A DNA stretch of 64,000 nt from Cristatella mucedo (GCA_009760855.2 WPIO01000022.1:3111001-3175000); one strand, 5' to 3'. Shown: positions 47,141-58,939, numbered from the stretch's first letter. Program-made: numbers and translations. Notes: generated by a model not told the origin, from the sequence alone.

Positions 47141-48329
47141 TCATTCAGCTGAAATTGGGTATGCACTCGGTGTTTCGACCAGCAGTGCTAGTGTGCCTGA
47201 CTACAAAGGGCTAGTAACTACTCGGTGCAACTGCCGCGGTCCCCTGATGGTGTCAGTGCCGAGCCAATACAGTTCATTCACAAGCATAATTATTTTCCAA
47301 AGAGCAAGGATTTGTCCTCTCATAACTTCTAGTGCCTTCCATATTTAGTAGGTGCTGTGCCTGTGTGGCTGTTCTTTTTTATTTTGTCGAGTCATGCAGC
47401 TGACGGCTTGCTTTTGACGAGCAAGTCGTCTAAACTTTTTTTTTTGTCATTTTGTGCCAATCGCATGGCTTGCTGGTGTGCCACTGAGCTTGCCACTTCT
47501 CTTGTCATTGCTGTCGTGTAACGATGTGGGTACCACAACTTTGTGGGATGCCAAAACTCCGGCAGTGGCATTTGTTATGGCTGGTATGACTTCCGAGCCA
47601 ACTAGCTAGACGGGAACTGGCAACAAATCGCCCGCCCACGAAGGCTGTTGCTTCAACTTTGTAGGATAGTTGTTACCCGGTCACTCCGTGGATTCTTAGG
47701 TGAGCCTTTGGTGCTCACCGTTAGTAGCATCGGCCAGCTCACGCGACCCGTGGTGTGCTCATTGCTTTATGCGCATCAATCATTTGCATGCCAGCGATGC
47801 CTTTTTTGCATGGTCTTTTTTCTTAAGAGTATCTGCTACGCTCTCCTGTTCTCCTGTTTGTGGCTGATCACGTGCATCGGCAGCACAATGATCTCTACAG
47901 TGATGTGCTGTCGTCATTGATCTACTGACAAAGCTTCTGTGTTACCTTGAAATATGCATTCCAGGGTAGACCTTGGTAAACAGGATGAGATAGATAAGCA
48001 TAGATATGCAAATGCAATACTTGGTGCTAGAGATGTGACTGCAATTAATACGATGCAGCAGTCCTTACCTCATTCCTGTGGCGACGGTGCTGTCCAAGCG
48101 TAACACGCTTAGTACTTGGATTTGTTGTGTTGGCCACAGGGGGGTTCCATTACTTTCCTGCCGGAATTTGCTTTTCTGTGTTTGAATACAGGCAGCTGTG
48201 AATGCAGGTGGACTGTGCATGCAGCTATACTTCCAAAGTGTGTTTGCTGCTTCTTTAAACGTGCTAAGGGGAGATGTTAGCGATTTTTGACCGAGTGATG
48301 TGAATACTATGCTGTACCCTGCTTTTGAT

Positions 48330-48335
48330 AATAAA
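48330..48335 (+). promoter_or_regulatory. candidate poly(A) signal of the TNRC6 homolog
   Basis: AATAAA about 1.2 kb after the TAG, followed by a T/G-containing stretch. It fits a long 3' UTR but transcript data are absent; other signals could be used. Confidence 0.3.
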
Positions 48336-48677
48336 GTGCTTGTAAAGCAAGCACCTTGTTCACCATCTCGGTATCTGAAAGGTGTTGCATTTTGCGATAT
48401 GACTGACAGAGTTTGCGATATGACTGACACAGAGCTGTTCTTTTACTGGTTACCATTCTTGATGGTTCTCAACCGTAAAACGTTCACTTAGTGATCTCGG
48501 CAAGCTCAAGATTAGTCAAAAGATGCAGAAGATTCAAAAGCAAAGGCTCGAGTATGGGGGGATGTTGAAGGAAAAAAGCTTCCCGAAGCGATTTGGGAAA
48601 GCCTAATAAAACAGCACGACATTCAGCTGCAGTCGCTAGCAGCAATAGTGCCTCAGACGCATTCGCATGACCCAACA

Positions 48678-48746
48678 CCCTAGTAGTGTTATTGCTACTT
48701 TCGAGCCTCACCCTAGTAGTGTTATTGCTACTTGCGAGCCTCACCC
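48678..48746. repeat. 33-bp tandem duplication
   Basis: CCCTAGTAGTGTTATTGCTA and following nucleotides occur at 48678 and 48711. Confidence 0.8.
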
Positions 48747-49002
48747 TCACTGCATCGAATTCGCTCTTTGCTACTCTCAGCACTCATTTTCGCACTAAAT
48801 GTACTAGTACGTGTCGCCCATAGTATCTCTTTGTGCCACTTAATGAAATGCACAACGACAGCTGTGAGCTTCGAAGTGGTCGGGAGTTCTGCCCAATGGC
48901 AGTTGAGCTGAGTCGTTATGGCTTACACAAATGCGACTGATGAAGCATTCAAATACTTCATGTTTGGGAATTTGTAAAAGGTTATTTTATATATAAGATG
49001 TC

Positions 49003-49145
49003 AGATCTGTCATAAATATGCTAATCAAAGATACGATTATATAGTTAGATACAATTCTAAAGTAAGAACGTTAAGATCTGTCATAAATATGCTAATCAAA
49101 GATACGATTATATAGTTGGATACAATTCTAAAGTAAGAACGTTAA
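49003..49145 (+). repeat. 71-bp tandem duplication
   Basis: AGATCTGTCATAAATATGC begins identical units at 49003 and 49074, with one difference seen (TTAGATAC / TTGGATAC). Confidence 0.9.
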
Positions 49146-49169
49146 CTAATTTGGTGTTAAAAAAATCCT

Positions 49170-49335
49170 AGCTGATTAAACAGCAACTTTTTGTATAGCG
49201 ACAGAAGAGCCTTTACATCTATCACCACCGCATGCAGTGGCGATAAAGAATCGCCCACCGCATGAATCGAACCCACGACCTCGGGAATGAGGTGAAAGCA
49301 ACCGCCTTACCTAGTGTGCCATCACGGCTCACCAA
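49170..49335 (-). repeat. tRNA-derived SINE, family 1
   Basis: CTAGCTGATTAAACAGC, TGTATAGCGACAGAAGAGCC, the B box as AATCGAACCC and the head ACCTAGTGTGCCATCACGG. Confidence 0.75.
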
Positions 49336-49832
49336 GTAAGTTACGTAGACCATTACAATTTTAAACGCAATGATAAGCTCGGGAGTTACTTTTATCTAGT
49401 TCATATATACCTAATGTTCCTGATCTAATTCATGTAGTGCCAATATTTGCAGCCTTGTCAGCAATGCTAATGTCTGTTGATGGGGTTCTTTCAGAGATTG
49501 ATAAAAGAAAAAGAACAGCTCGAGAAATTCTATTTATTTCAACAATGACGCATCATCAGACATGTTCTAGCAAAAGAAGAATTTGAAGGTATAATATATA
49601 AGATTCATCAAATTGACCCAAAATAAATATTCAATAAATTGCAGCTCTTCCCTAACAAACTAATCTTGAATCATTTAGGAAAAGTCTAACTGGCTGGTCT
49701 TTCATTACAACTATCCTACTATGCTTAGTCAACTATGCTTAGTCAAGCTCCATATGGGACCAGTAGCTCTTTTTCATCTTCACCTGGTTCTAGTTGGTAT
49801 CTAACTAGCAGTACCAAGTTCTAATTGTTTTC

Positions 49833-51232
49833 ATGTTTTCCTACTTTTCTATGATATTTAACAATGACATTCTATGTGGCAACGACGACGGGAATGTCAC
49901 TGCCCTAGCTCTGCTAGATCTGTCTGCTGCTTTCGACACCATTGATCACGAAGTTCTGCTTGAACGATTGAGAACAACGATCGGTCTGGCAGACGAAGCA
50001 CTGGCGTGGTTTAAATCGTACTTGTCTGATCGTGTTCAATCCGTGTCGTGTGGGGGTCAGGTCTCAGACATGAGAAGGGTCACGTGTGGAGTCCCTCAAG
50101 GGTCTGTACTCGGTCCCTTGCTGTTCTCCATTTACACACAACCTCTGGGAAAAGTGATTAAGGCATATGGAATAAGACATCACTTCTATGCTGACGATAC
50201 TCAGTTGTATTAGTCATTTAAACCGTCGGAATCTGCTGCAGCAACTGAGAAACTGAATGCTACCTTGCCGATATTCGATCCTGGATGTCAGAAAACTTCT
50301 TGAAATTAAATGATGATAAAACCGAACTGCTGCTCATAGGACACCCTAAGCGAGAGGCTGGATTAAAAGGCTTTGCTATTCTAATAGGTGATGCTATTGT
50401 GCGACCTTCACCACGTGCTCGTAATTTAGGTGTCGTGTTCGACAGCTGCCTCAATTTCAAAAGCTTCATTCAGAAGACTGCCTCTACAGCTAGCCATCAC
50501 ATCCGATCCCTATTCAAGATTAGAAGCTGTCTCCCACAGTGGCTTGTAAAAAATTTAACTAGCTCTTTAGTTCTGTCTCGGCTTGATTATTGTAATTCCC
50601 TTTTGGCTGGGTTACCAAAGAAAGCTATTATGCCACCGCAGCTGACTATGAATATGGTTGCAAGGCTAGTCTTCAAGTCCCAGAGGTTTGAGCACGCGTC
50701 TCCTTTGCTAAAAGAGCTAGGATGGTTGCCGGTTGAGTAAAGGATACAGAGCAAAGTTCTTACGCTGACCCACAAGGCCCGCCACGGCTTGGCTCCTTCG
50801 TACCTAGCTGAACTGCTGCACCAGTTTCAGCCTGTTTGCGCTCTCAGGTCCTGTGTGGACAATAAGTTAGCTGTCCCATTCCTCCGCTTAAAGACAGTTG
50901 GCTACAGAAGCTTTAGCTCTGCAGTTCCTAGACTGTGGAACTCGCTTCCACAATTCTTACGCAACGACATCTACTCTCCAACTGCCGACTATGGCAAATC
51001 TTTTTCAGCGGTCCTGAACTACTACTTCTACGCTACTCACTACCTCAACTGCTCTCCTAACTCTGCTATGCCTCCCACTTTCTCTTTGTTGCATGAGACG
51101 AAGTCTGTTGGCTACCGAATGTGTACCGAAAGCCGCTTAGGCTGTGAGTGCGCTGTACAAAACTCTCCTGCGTAACACCCACATAATCTATATGACTTTG
51201 TGGAGTTACTGACGGAGATACATTACATTACA
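49833..51232 (+). mobile_element. LINE family B, 5'-truncated, CR1/L2-like reverse transcriptase
   Basis: Encodes reverse transcriptase motifs in order: LLDLSAAFDTIDHEVL, LAWFKSYLSDR, GVPQGSVLGPLLF, RHHFYADDTQLY (49833-50213), then LNDDKTELLLIG, SRLDYCNSLLAGLP and a C-terminal domain with LAPSYLAELLH and PRLWNSLP. A TAG at 50211 right after QLY and frame changes near 50740 show it is inactive. The end TACATTACATTACA may be its terminal repeat. The sequence differs from family A. Confidence 0.88.
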
Positions 51233-51588
51233 TATTTCGGTTTCTTAATTTTAACTTGTTTGTATAGCTTAAGCTGGTTCACATATTGTTCAAGTAACAT
51301 TATTTAATTAATTTTTTGGTAAGTTTTCAATACATTGTCTACGAGCAATAAAAGCCATTTCTGCTATAGTTCTATTCATTCTCAACCAGTGCAACATTCT
51401 TTTTACCAGTAGCTTCTATTATACGTGCTCCACGTCTTTCCATCTGGTCATTCTAATGAACCTTTCGAATGAAAGTCAACTTTTGCTTGAGCTACTTTTA
51501 TGACTTGCTTTTCAATTTCTCAGGTCTTTATATCTACTAGCTACATCACACTTAATGCATATTTGTATCCATTATCAGATGGCACAAA

Positions 51589-51664
<76 letters not shown>

Positions 51665-51745
51665 GTCAGCCTGATGATTCTCATTAGGTATTACTAAATT
51701 AAAAAAAACATTGGGAACTTCCTTTGGTCTAGGCTTGAATACTAG
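51233..51745. repeat. AT-rich spacer with (AAAT)n and (TA)n microsatellites
   Basis: (AAAT)n at 51587-51630 and (TA)n at 51631-51659. No gene seen. The left border of the Polinton-like element lies near here but no inverted repeat could be fixed. Confidence 0.7.
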
Positions 51746-51789
51746 GCTTGTATAAGACCCTGACATTCTACAGTAATCGGAAGTATTTT

Positions 51790-52168
51790 TTAAATGCAAA
51801 AAGGCTGACGAAGACTATACAAAGTGAATGTCCATTATGTAAACAATTTGTTCGTGAGCCTAAATTATCATTTGAAATCAATGGGATATTTGTGATCATG
51901 ATAGTAAAGAAACTGAATTTGATAGTAATTTACTTCGTAATAGTTCGGTAATAATTTGTTCTGACGTCATTATTCTAGAATACAATTTACTAGATCTAAA
52001 CCAAGTAAACAATATGCACAAGCAAAAAAACATTTAAAAAAGAGATGTTCACGCATTTTGATATCATGTTTAGATCACGAAACTATTCCTATGATAGAGA
52101 AATGGTTTCCACTTATAAAAGGTAGGGAAGCAGCTACTAAGATGAAAGAACTAGAAAGAAAGAAATAA
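51790..52168 (+). pseudogene. unidentified element gene, frameshifted
   Basis: The last 75 codons read as a basic protein containing FTRSKPSKQYAQAKKHL and ending KMKELERKK before TAA. Upstream frames include two possible CxxC-type pairs (SECPLCKQF in one frame). Family not recognised. Confidence 0.4.
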
Positions 52169-52299
52169 TACTAAAGAAGCAATACTTATATTTTATTTGT
52201 ATTCAAGTTGTTACATAGCATTTTATTTATATTACTCAAGTCATTGCATAACTTATCAGTAAGTTCCAAGATTAGCTATGAAATAATACACTGTCTATT

Positions 52300-52553
52300 A
52301 GACTTTTTAAACTGGGAGATATCAATCTTTCGATTCATTTATGTACTCTGATATTAAAGATGTTTGATCAAGCTAACACTTCTTTTACTGCTAGTATTAG
52401 CCTAATAAACCTATCAGTATCTGGTTCTGTAAATGCCTGAGTTAAAAATCTCCCTATGTAATACTTTACATCATATCCTTGATTGGTCTTACTACTAAAT
52501 CTTCCAAATTTACGAATAATGTCACTCAAAATCAAAGAACTTTTAATTTTCTA
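52300..52553 (-). pseudogene. unidentified element ORF fragment
   Basis: About 80 codons open except for two TGA (52368-52370 and 52335-52337), bounded above by TAG at 52551. Includes RKFGRFSSKTNQGYDVKYYI and FTEPDTDRFIRLILAVKE. Not recognised. Confidence 0.4.
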
Positions 52554-54340
52554 GTACAAGTAAAAATTGTGATTTCTTATTGATAGGGTTATTTCAGAGT
52601 CTATAGGAACTCAACGTTTCCGACAGTAATAAAGTTTTCAGGTCACAATTTAATCCAGGCCCAAATATTTCAAACAAAAAAATAACATTCGCTTAATCCT
52701 AATAAATGCACAACTAGCAAACATTGCGCATGATACTGTGGTGGAGTGAACCCATCTAATACTTCTAGCTCCATAGACATTTTATCACGAATAGCATAAT
52801 TTTATCCGTTAGTCCATCAGAAGAATATTTATAACAACCGTTTTAGTAAAGCTATCACTGGAGCATTCCAATTTTGTTTTGAATTTCATTTCTAAATATT
52901 TTGCAACTACTGGCCCAAAAACTTGTCCAGATACCATTGGTGCATACTTAACTTCACTTCCAGTACTTTTTTATTTTCTTAGCCCTTCTTTCAAGATCAA
53001 GGTCACTCTGATATCCAAATATTGCATTACTTCCTAACACATAATGTATCTCTGATCCACCAATATTTAGGGTAATTGATTTTTCGTCTCATAAGAACCT
53101 TGAATTAATGCAGTTGCTCCATGATATTCTATTTCTAGGAAATATATTAAATTATTCAGCATTAATATTATCATAAACCCATGAACCCTTCATGCAGGTA
53201 AATGGGGAACCGTTTCCATTTTAAGTTAACTCAGCAGTGCTCTCATAGATGGTTAGGTAGTGAACCACAATGGTAGTCTGATTAGCTTCTGCAGCTGCTT
53301 GTGGAATTCCTTTATTAAATTCCACACTAACTTCAAGTCGTGTAGTGTTTCTAAGTGGTTGGTCATATTGGAAATCAATGACATGGATTTGATACAAAGT
53401 TAACCATTCTGGATATGTAACACCTACCGGCTCATTTACTTCATTAAGCCCTAAGAATTATTTTCTAAACTGAAATCTAGATATTCAGTCGAGTAATTTC
53501 CATCTTTAGGACAATTAGTCCTAACAACCGAAGTGTAAGTGATAGATCAATTTGCTGTTACAATTACATTCGTAATATTACAATGGTTGTATGTACATGG
53601 GTTTTCAGTGTAAGAACCAGATACAATTTATTTATAAGCAAAGCTTCTACTAACTACGATTCAGTTGCATTGATATACCTAGTTCCACTAGCAACCAAAT
53701 TACATTTTAAATTGGACTAATACTAAATTAGTACCCGAAACAAACACCTAATTTATGATGCTACTTTTACACTAGGAAAACAAGTTTTAACATCATAATA
53801 TCAGCATAAATACTTGCAGTTTCGGTCAGTTGTGTAAGTGATACTTGTAAAACCTTACATTCCTGCAACAGTTGATCTACCTGCTAAAAACGTCCATCCA
53901 ACTGGCATCCTAATCCATAAATTAGATGTAGCAGTATCTATACTTATTCAAATTTATCTGCATTAGGTCCTGATTGAACTATAGAGTTATTTATGGTATC
54001 TGCAATTCCTGCATTAATATCATCAGACACCAAAATAGATTCCAGGTCTCAAAAGTTCTGTTTGGTGTGATCCTCCCGAAACTCTACAAAGTGTTATTTA
54101 AAGTAGTAATATTTTTGTAGAGTAAACTTTATTACTTCTCAACATCATAGGTTCATTTATTCTGATCCTAACAGGATTAGTTGATCAACAAATATTAAAA
54201 ATATATCCTTTACTAGCTTCACTTGACCTATATAAATTCTACATTCCTTAAATTCTCCTCTGAGTTATTTTAACAAAATAACTCATCTATATACTTAAGT
54301 CATATAAAATGCTATTGATTCTAGCAGCATAACTCTTTGG
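52554..54340 (-). pseudogene. large unassigned region, possibly the major capsid protein gene
   Basis: Successive frames hold coding-like stretches: NNSIVQSGPNADKFE, NLWIRMPVGWTFLAGRS, TYNHCNITNVIVTAN, EPVGVTYPEWLTLYQIHVID, IHYVLGSNAIFGYQSDLDLE and PPQYHAQCLLVVHLLGLSEC. One clear end is TAA at 53221. The total (about 1.8 kb) and position next to the ATPase fit a capsid gene or two structural genes, but no diagnostic motif was recognised, so this is inference. The last stretch loosely recalls YqaJ-type nucleases and may be a separate gene. Confidence 0.3.
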
Positions 54341-54349
54341 AGAATTTCT

Positions 54350-55267
54350 CTATTTTACGAGGTAATCAACTGCAGAACTAATGGAGCTTATTACTCCTGT
54401 GTTATCAGCAGCAAGTTCTCTAATCCACAATTCTGATTTGCTTTTTACTTCAGGTTCACTTTTTAAATCATTGGAATAATTTATACTTCCATTCCAGAAC
54501 CACTCAATAGGAAGTTCATTTATATAATCTAAAATGTCTTGCTCTTTTTGACTTAATCTGTTCTCATTTGCAGCTTCAATCAATGATTGTGTACTAGTTA
54601 GATTGATAGTTCAATTTTCTCAGTTCATTTTCATTATCGATGATTTAATTCATTTTTTCAACCTACTTTCTCCTGATACAGAAAATCATGATAATACTCT
54701 AGAACCACTCATTTCCTCTAGTACGGGAATTAAATTTTTTTAGAAACCAGTAGTTGGATTGATTCCCAGTTGATCAGCTAGATCTTTTTGAAAAGTATTA
54801 ATTTCTATTTTTTCTAGATTTGGAGCTCTTGTCTTAGCATTGTTAGCTATTCTAATTGCTTTTTATACAGTCCTGATTCAATTGCTTCAGCAGCTTTATT
54901 TAGTGTGAGTGATATACCAGGTGGTTGTTTTATTGGTTTAAGACTCTCAATGAATTTCCTAGTTGCATATACAGCAGCTAGTTTAGGTCTTACTTTTTAA
55001 AGTTTACCTAGAACGATGTTGCCTGAGTTATCAGTTAGATTTTGCTCTTGCTCTTTGATCCACATGAGCTTCTGCACTCTCTTTAGTAGCTGTCTCTGCT
55101 TCAAGTCTTTGTATCTTCAGATCATTCTCAAGTTCTGTTTCATCACGCAGGTCATGCAGGTTTTAAATATTTCTTTCATAATCTAACGCCTCTTGTATAC
55201 TACCACTGCAAGGCACGTTTTTTGAAATAAATCTTTCTGTTGAATACCTATATACTAGTCTTTTCAT
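54350..55267 (-). pseudogene. unidentified element protein, about 305 codons, frameshifted
   Basis: The ATG at 55267 overlaps the end of the ATPase gene by about 20 nt. The N-terminal part begins MKRLVYRYSTERFISKN; the middle is highly charged and probably coiled-coil (ETELENDLKIQRLEAETATK). The last 130 codons (54742-54350) are in a single frame containing four TGA and no TAA/TAG, and end VDYLVK. Minor structural protein is possible from its place; no family recognised. Confidence 0.45.
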
Positions 55268-57220
55268 GAAATATTGTAAATATTTCTTTTTCAGAAGAAT
55301 CGACAGCCCAAAATCACCCTGCTGATTCTGTCATGGTTAAGTCATTCACACAATATCCAAACCTATTTCGTGTACTATAATTCATCACTGGCACTGCTCT
55401 GCAATGGTTCAGGTCCTACCTCAGTGGCAGACTCCAGAGTATTGACGTGAATGGACAAAGATCATCCGAGGTACCTCTGAAATATGGGATACCTCAGGGC
55501 TCCATGCTAGGTCCGGTTCTTTTCACGGTTTATACTCTCCCTCTTGCTGATGTGATTGCCAAGACCAACCTATGCTTTCACTTCTATGCGAATGACACTC
55601 AGTTGTACCTTTGCTTTGATCCCTCCCAGCCTTCGAGCACCTCAAATTCTCTCAACTCACTTGCTGCATGCATTGATGACATCCGCACATGGATGACAGC
55701 TAATTTTCTAAATCTAAACGATGATAAAACTAACTTACTAGTTATGGGCAAACCCAGTGTGATTCAGAGATTGGAAAGGCTGACTCTCAAAATTGGCTCG
55801 GCCAGCATATCTCCAGTTGAATCAGCTCGAAATCTAGGTGTCGTGTTCCAAAGTGACCAATCGTTAGACGACCACATCAGGTCCACAACCAAGTCTGCCT
55901 ACTTTCAGTTACACAACATTGCTAAAATTCGGGCTTGTTTATATAAGATGCCACGTTAAAGTTGGTCCATGCATTTGTGACATCCCGTCTTGACTTCTGT
56001 AGCTAACTGCTTGCTGGCCTATCGGCACGTGCGATCAGGCGATTGCAGCTGATGCAAAATTCGGCAGCTCGGCTTGTCTGTCGTGAGCGTCGCAGTTGCC
56101 ACATTACTCCACTTCTCACTGACCTGCACTGGCTACCAGTCAAGAAACGGATCGACTTCAAGGTTTTTTTCCTCACTCTTAGGTCCCTTCATTCTTTGGC
56201 TCCAGCCTATCTCTCAGATCTACTCCCTCACCAGGCCAAGCATCGTACCACCCGCTTTTCGGAATACAGCAGTATACCAATACCTCGTACAAACCTCAAA
56301 TCCTTTGGAGACCGTGTATTTAGATCTTATGCTCCCAAAGCCTGGAACTCCCTCCCGACATGCGTTAGAACATCCCCTGACTTGACCACATTAAAAAAGA
56401 ACCCAAAAAACCTATTTAGGACAGCATTTAGTGGGTCCCTGTGATTCGTCCTTCACGTGCCTATGCGTGCTGACACTGTGCAGCTGCCACTAACCACATT
56501 TGCATGCTGACCCTGTGCATGTCACCCCTAACCATGTTATTCATGTTGTTTGTTTATCAAGCATAATATTACTCACAATTCAATCGCGTTTCCCTTTGCA
56601 GCAAATGTAAAGTTCCTAGAAAGAGATTGAGTTATCTGAGGGCGCTTTATCAATTGCATTAATGTTATTATATTATTACTGTAATTACCCGATCTCTTAA
56701 CAATTTGCGGTAAATATATCCAAAATATTCATCTCTTATGTATTCGATATCAGTAGTTTTGTATAAACATGATTATCTTATTTATGTTATTCCTGATTTC
56801 CCTACTCGGAATTTTAGTGAAACCTTGTGCAAGATAAAAGATATTCAATCCTTTATGTCTTCCTCTAGTAAAGTAATCAAGTACCTTTGTTCAATCTTCA
56901 GTCATCAAATCATCTAAAATGATTACATTTTTACAATTACTAAATGAATCGACTTCTGGCACTCCTTCAATTCCATCTATCCAAACATAAGCTCTTTTCG
57001 CCATTCCATCTGTCATTGTCATACATTTAAGCCCACGATATAACTTTTGATCAAGACCAGAAGCTACTTTAGTACAAGCATCATAATTCAACATTCCATA
57101 GAATACCCAATTCATTACTAACTCTGACTTTCCCGATCCACTCGGCACTAAAACAAGTGATATAATTGGAACTTTCGGTAAGGATTTTTTATGACCAGTT
57201 TCTCGATCTTAGCCAAAATT
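55248..57220 (-). pseudogene. FtsK/HerA-type genome-packaging ATPase, split by a LINE
   Basis: Virus packaging ATPases of this group translocate DNA into the capsid. Visible: Walker A PSGSGKSELV (about 57120-57148), Walker B NVIILDDLM (about 56910), then FTRGRHKGLNIFYLAQGF, the conserved sensor region of Polinton, virophage and adintovirus enzymes. From about 57200 to 56700 one frame runs with three TGA and no TAA/TAG. A 1.3 kb LINE (55383-56677) interrupts it. The last about 45 codons lie at 55248-55382, end at TAG, and contain one more in-frame TGA. No ATG is apparent in frame upstream, so the start is uncertain. Confidence 0.8.
55383..56677 (+). mobile_element. LINE family A, 5'-truncated, inserted in the packaging ATPase gene
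   Basis: Encodes GIPQGSMLGPVLF, FHFYANDTQLYL, LNDDKTNLLVMG and [19 protein letters not shown], then the family 3' tail. Flanked by ACTATAATT (55374-55382) and ACTGTAATT (56678-56686), a 9-bp target duplication with one mismatch. YAND in place of YADD, and frame breaks near 55959, make it inactive. Confidence 0.88.
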
Positions 57221-57276
57221 GAACGCACGGACTTTTAGAGATATTATCTATATTAGAATTTTTTTATTGTAATAGG

Positions 57277-57567
57277 AAATGAATACTTACTGTCTTAAGT
57301 GCAAGAAGAATTTCGATGATCTTCACGTATCTGTATTATACATTTTGTATGGTAATAGGAAATGAATCCTTATTGTCTTAAGTATAAAAAGAATACGGAT
57401 GGTCTTCACGAGGAATATACTGACATCCAGAGTCCTAGTGGTCTACGGGGAATTGTCAAAGCAATCTGTGCAATCTGTGAAAGTAGCAAATCAAATTTTG
57501 TTAAGTTAAGATCTCACGGTTGTGGAGTATTATCACGCGGGCGTAAGTTAGGTGGAGGTTTTTGAGC
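57277..57567 (+). pseudogene. zinc-ribbon protein (DUF5679-like), with duplicated 5' end
   Basis: Two ATGs 85 nt apart (57277 and 57362) each begin a near-identical stretch. The first keeps the Cys pair as NTYCLKCKKN; in the second the second Cys is Tyr (NPYCLKYKKNTDGLHEEY), followed by AICAICESSKSNFVK. C-x-K-C-K-x-x-T-D followed by C-x-x-C is the pattern of small zinc-ribbon proteins of large DNA viruses and adintoviruses. The family name is from memory. The basic, Gly-rich tail ends RGRKLGGGF. Confidence 0.5.
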
Positions 57568-57579
57568 CACGGTCGAAAG

Positions 57580-58076
57580 TTAGGATGATAAGTTAAACGA
57601 AATGAGCGAATTAAAGATGAACTAATTGCTGATTTAGATTAAGCTTTACAGAAACTAAATATTAAAAAAGTCCCAAGCAGGCCACTGACATATTCTGATA
57701 TACTGACATATGTAAAAATAATTATATGTTAAAAACTTCAGAGGCATATTCGCAAGAGATGAACTATCACAATTGACCCCTTTTTCAGAAAAGTGTGGGA
57801 TATGTTACGCAGGAAAATCTGATAAAGCTATGTATCATTGGATTGCAGTAAAAAAAGTGTAATGGAAACGCAAACTACTTTGACTCATATGATGCTTCCC
57901 AATACTAGAAGTAATTAATAATAATATTAATTAAATATTTAAAATAGATTCCAAGTTTTTTGAATTTCCAATTGCAAAGTTATACAGATACAGACTGTGG
58001 AAAAATATGCTTGGAGCTCTTAAAACTATTGGAAAGTACAATTTTGCTATCGCAATGGGAATTTTACTGAATTAAT
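57580..58076 (+). pseudogene. adenain-like cysteine protease (peptidase C5 type), broken
   Basis: Adenain-type proteases mature capsid proteins in adenoviruses, Polintons and relatives. Visible in order: NFRGIFARDEL (57734-57766), the catalytic His in YHWIAVKK (His codon 57836-57838), NYFDSYDASQY with the Asp of the triad region (57873-57905), and QLQSYTDTDCGKICLELL with the catalytic Cys (57996-57998). The His part and the Asp/Cys part are in different frames, and TAG/TAA codons lie between Asp and Cys, so no enzyme can be made from this copy. Confidence 0.78.
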
Positions 58077-58116
58077 TTTTATATAAACAAAAATATTTTT
58101 CTATATATAGTAAGAA

Positions 58117-58672
58117 ATGTCAAAAAAGTTTGCTCGTTTGAATCTCAACTCGCCAACCGAACAAGTGAAGAGAATTGTTAAGCGCTTAAAGATGCAAAGA
58201 TATTTATTCCGAAAGGTGCTCCGCTTAGAATAAAAGTGGAAGCAAAGAAAAAAAGGAAGATAGATGATCAATGCTTGTATCTATCTGGACTCTAATCCTG
58301 AATTTAAAAGAAAAGTTAATAAACTAATTGATAGCGCTTGTTCTGAACTTGGAATCATGATGCCCGAACTTAGATCAACAATTTGAGTTAGATTTAATTT
58401 TGGTCCTAATAGCACAATTATTTATTCACAAGGTGATAAAAAAATACTAGTTACTAATACCGATGATATTTATAATAAACTTGGAACAGACATAGGAATA
58501 ACTGGATTACTAGATAGATCATATACTACAAAGGATTTTTATAGCAGCATCTACACTTAATTATAGACTAAAGCTTGATCAGATTACGGTACTTGCTTCG
58601 CCAGCTAAGAATCGTGAAATTATTGATGCAAAAGAATTACAAAAAATATTCTTTATATGTATGTATTTGTAG
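58117..58672 (+). pseudogene. unidentified element protein, frameshifted
   Basis: ATG follows CTATATATAGTAAGAA. The N-terminal part SKKFARLNLNSPTEQVKR continues in a second frame rich in Lys/Arg. A third frame (58264-58560) stays open except for TGA at 58384 and contains SNPEFKRKVNKLIDSACSEL and KLGTDIGITGLLDRSYTTKD. Not recognised. Confidence 0.45.
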
Positions 58673-58939
58673 TTCTTATTTGTAGTTGCTTTCTTTAGTT
58701 AATTTTTTAAACTTGTTTCTTAGTTATCTCAAGCATATTGTTTACTAAACTTCTAGCATGATTCCTTATTTTGTTATACTTAATGCTTTAGAAACTTTAT
58801 CTTTTAGGTAGTCACTAGCAAAGGAGTCATTTAGAACAAATCCTAATTTAGCCTTAGCAGCCCTCATAGCACTAGCAGTCTTAGCATCATTACGCACATA
58901 TTCAGTTTGTCTTAGATCTAATACTATTCAACTCCAGAC

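Noticed and set aside
49735-49825. Short Ser-rich, Trp-containing frame resembling TNRC6 repeats
   Set aside because: Too short, and no splice sites tie it to the gene, which already ends at 47140.
51746-52168. Left terminal inverted repeat of the element
   Set aside because: No partner terminus is inside the window, and the AT-rich microsatellite blurs the border; cannot be supported.
52680-52800. YqaJ-type exonuclease gene
   Set aside because: Only one loosely similar stretch is visible and no catalytic residues could be placed.
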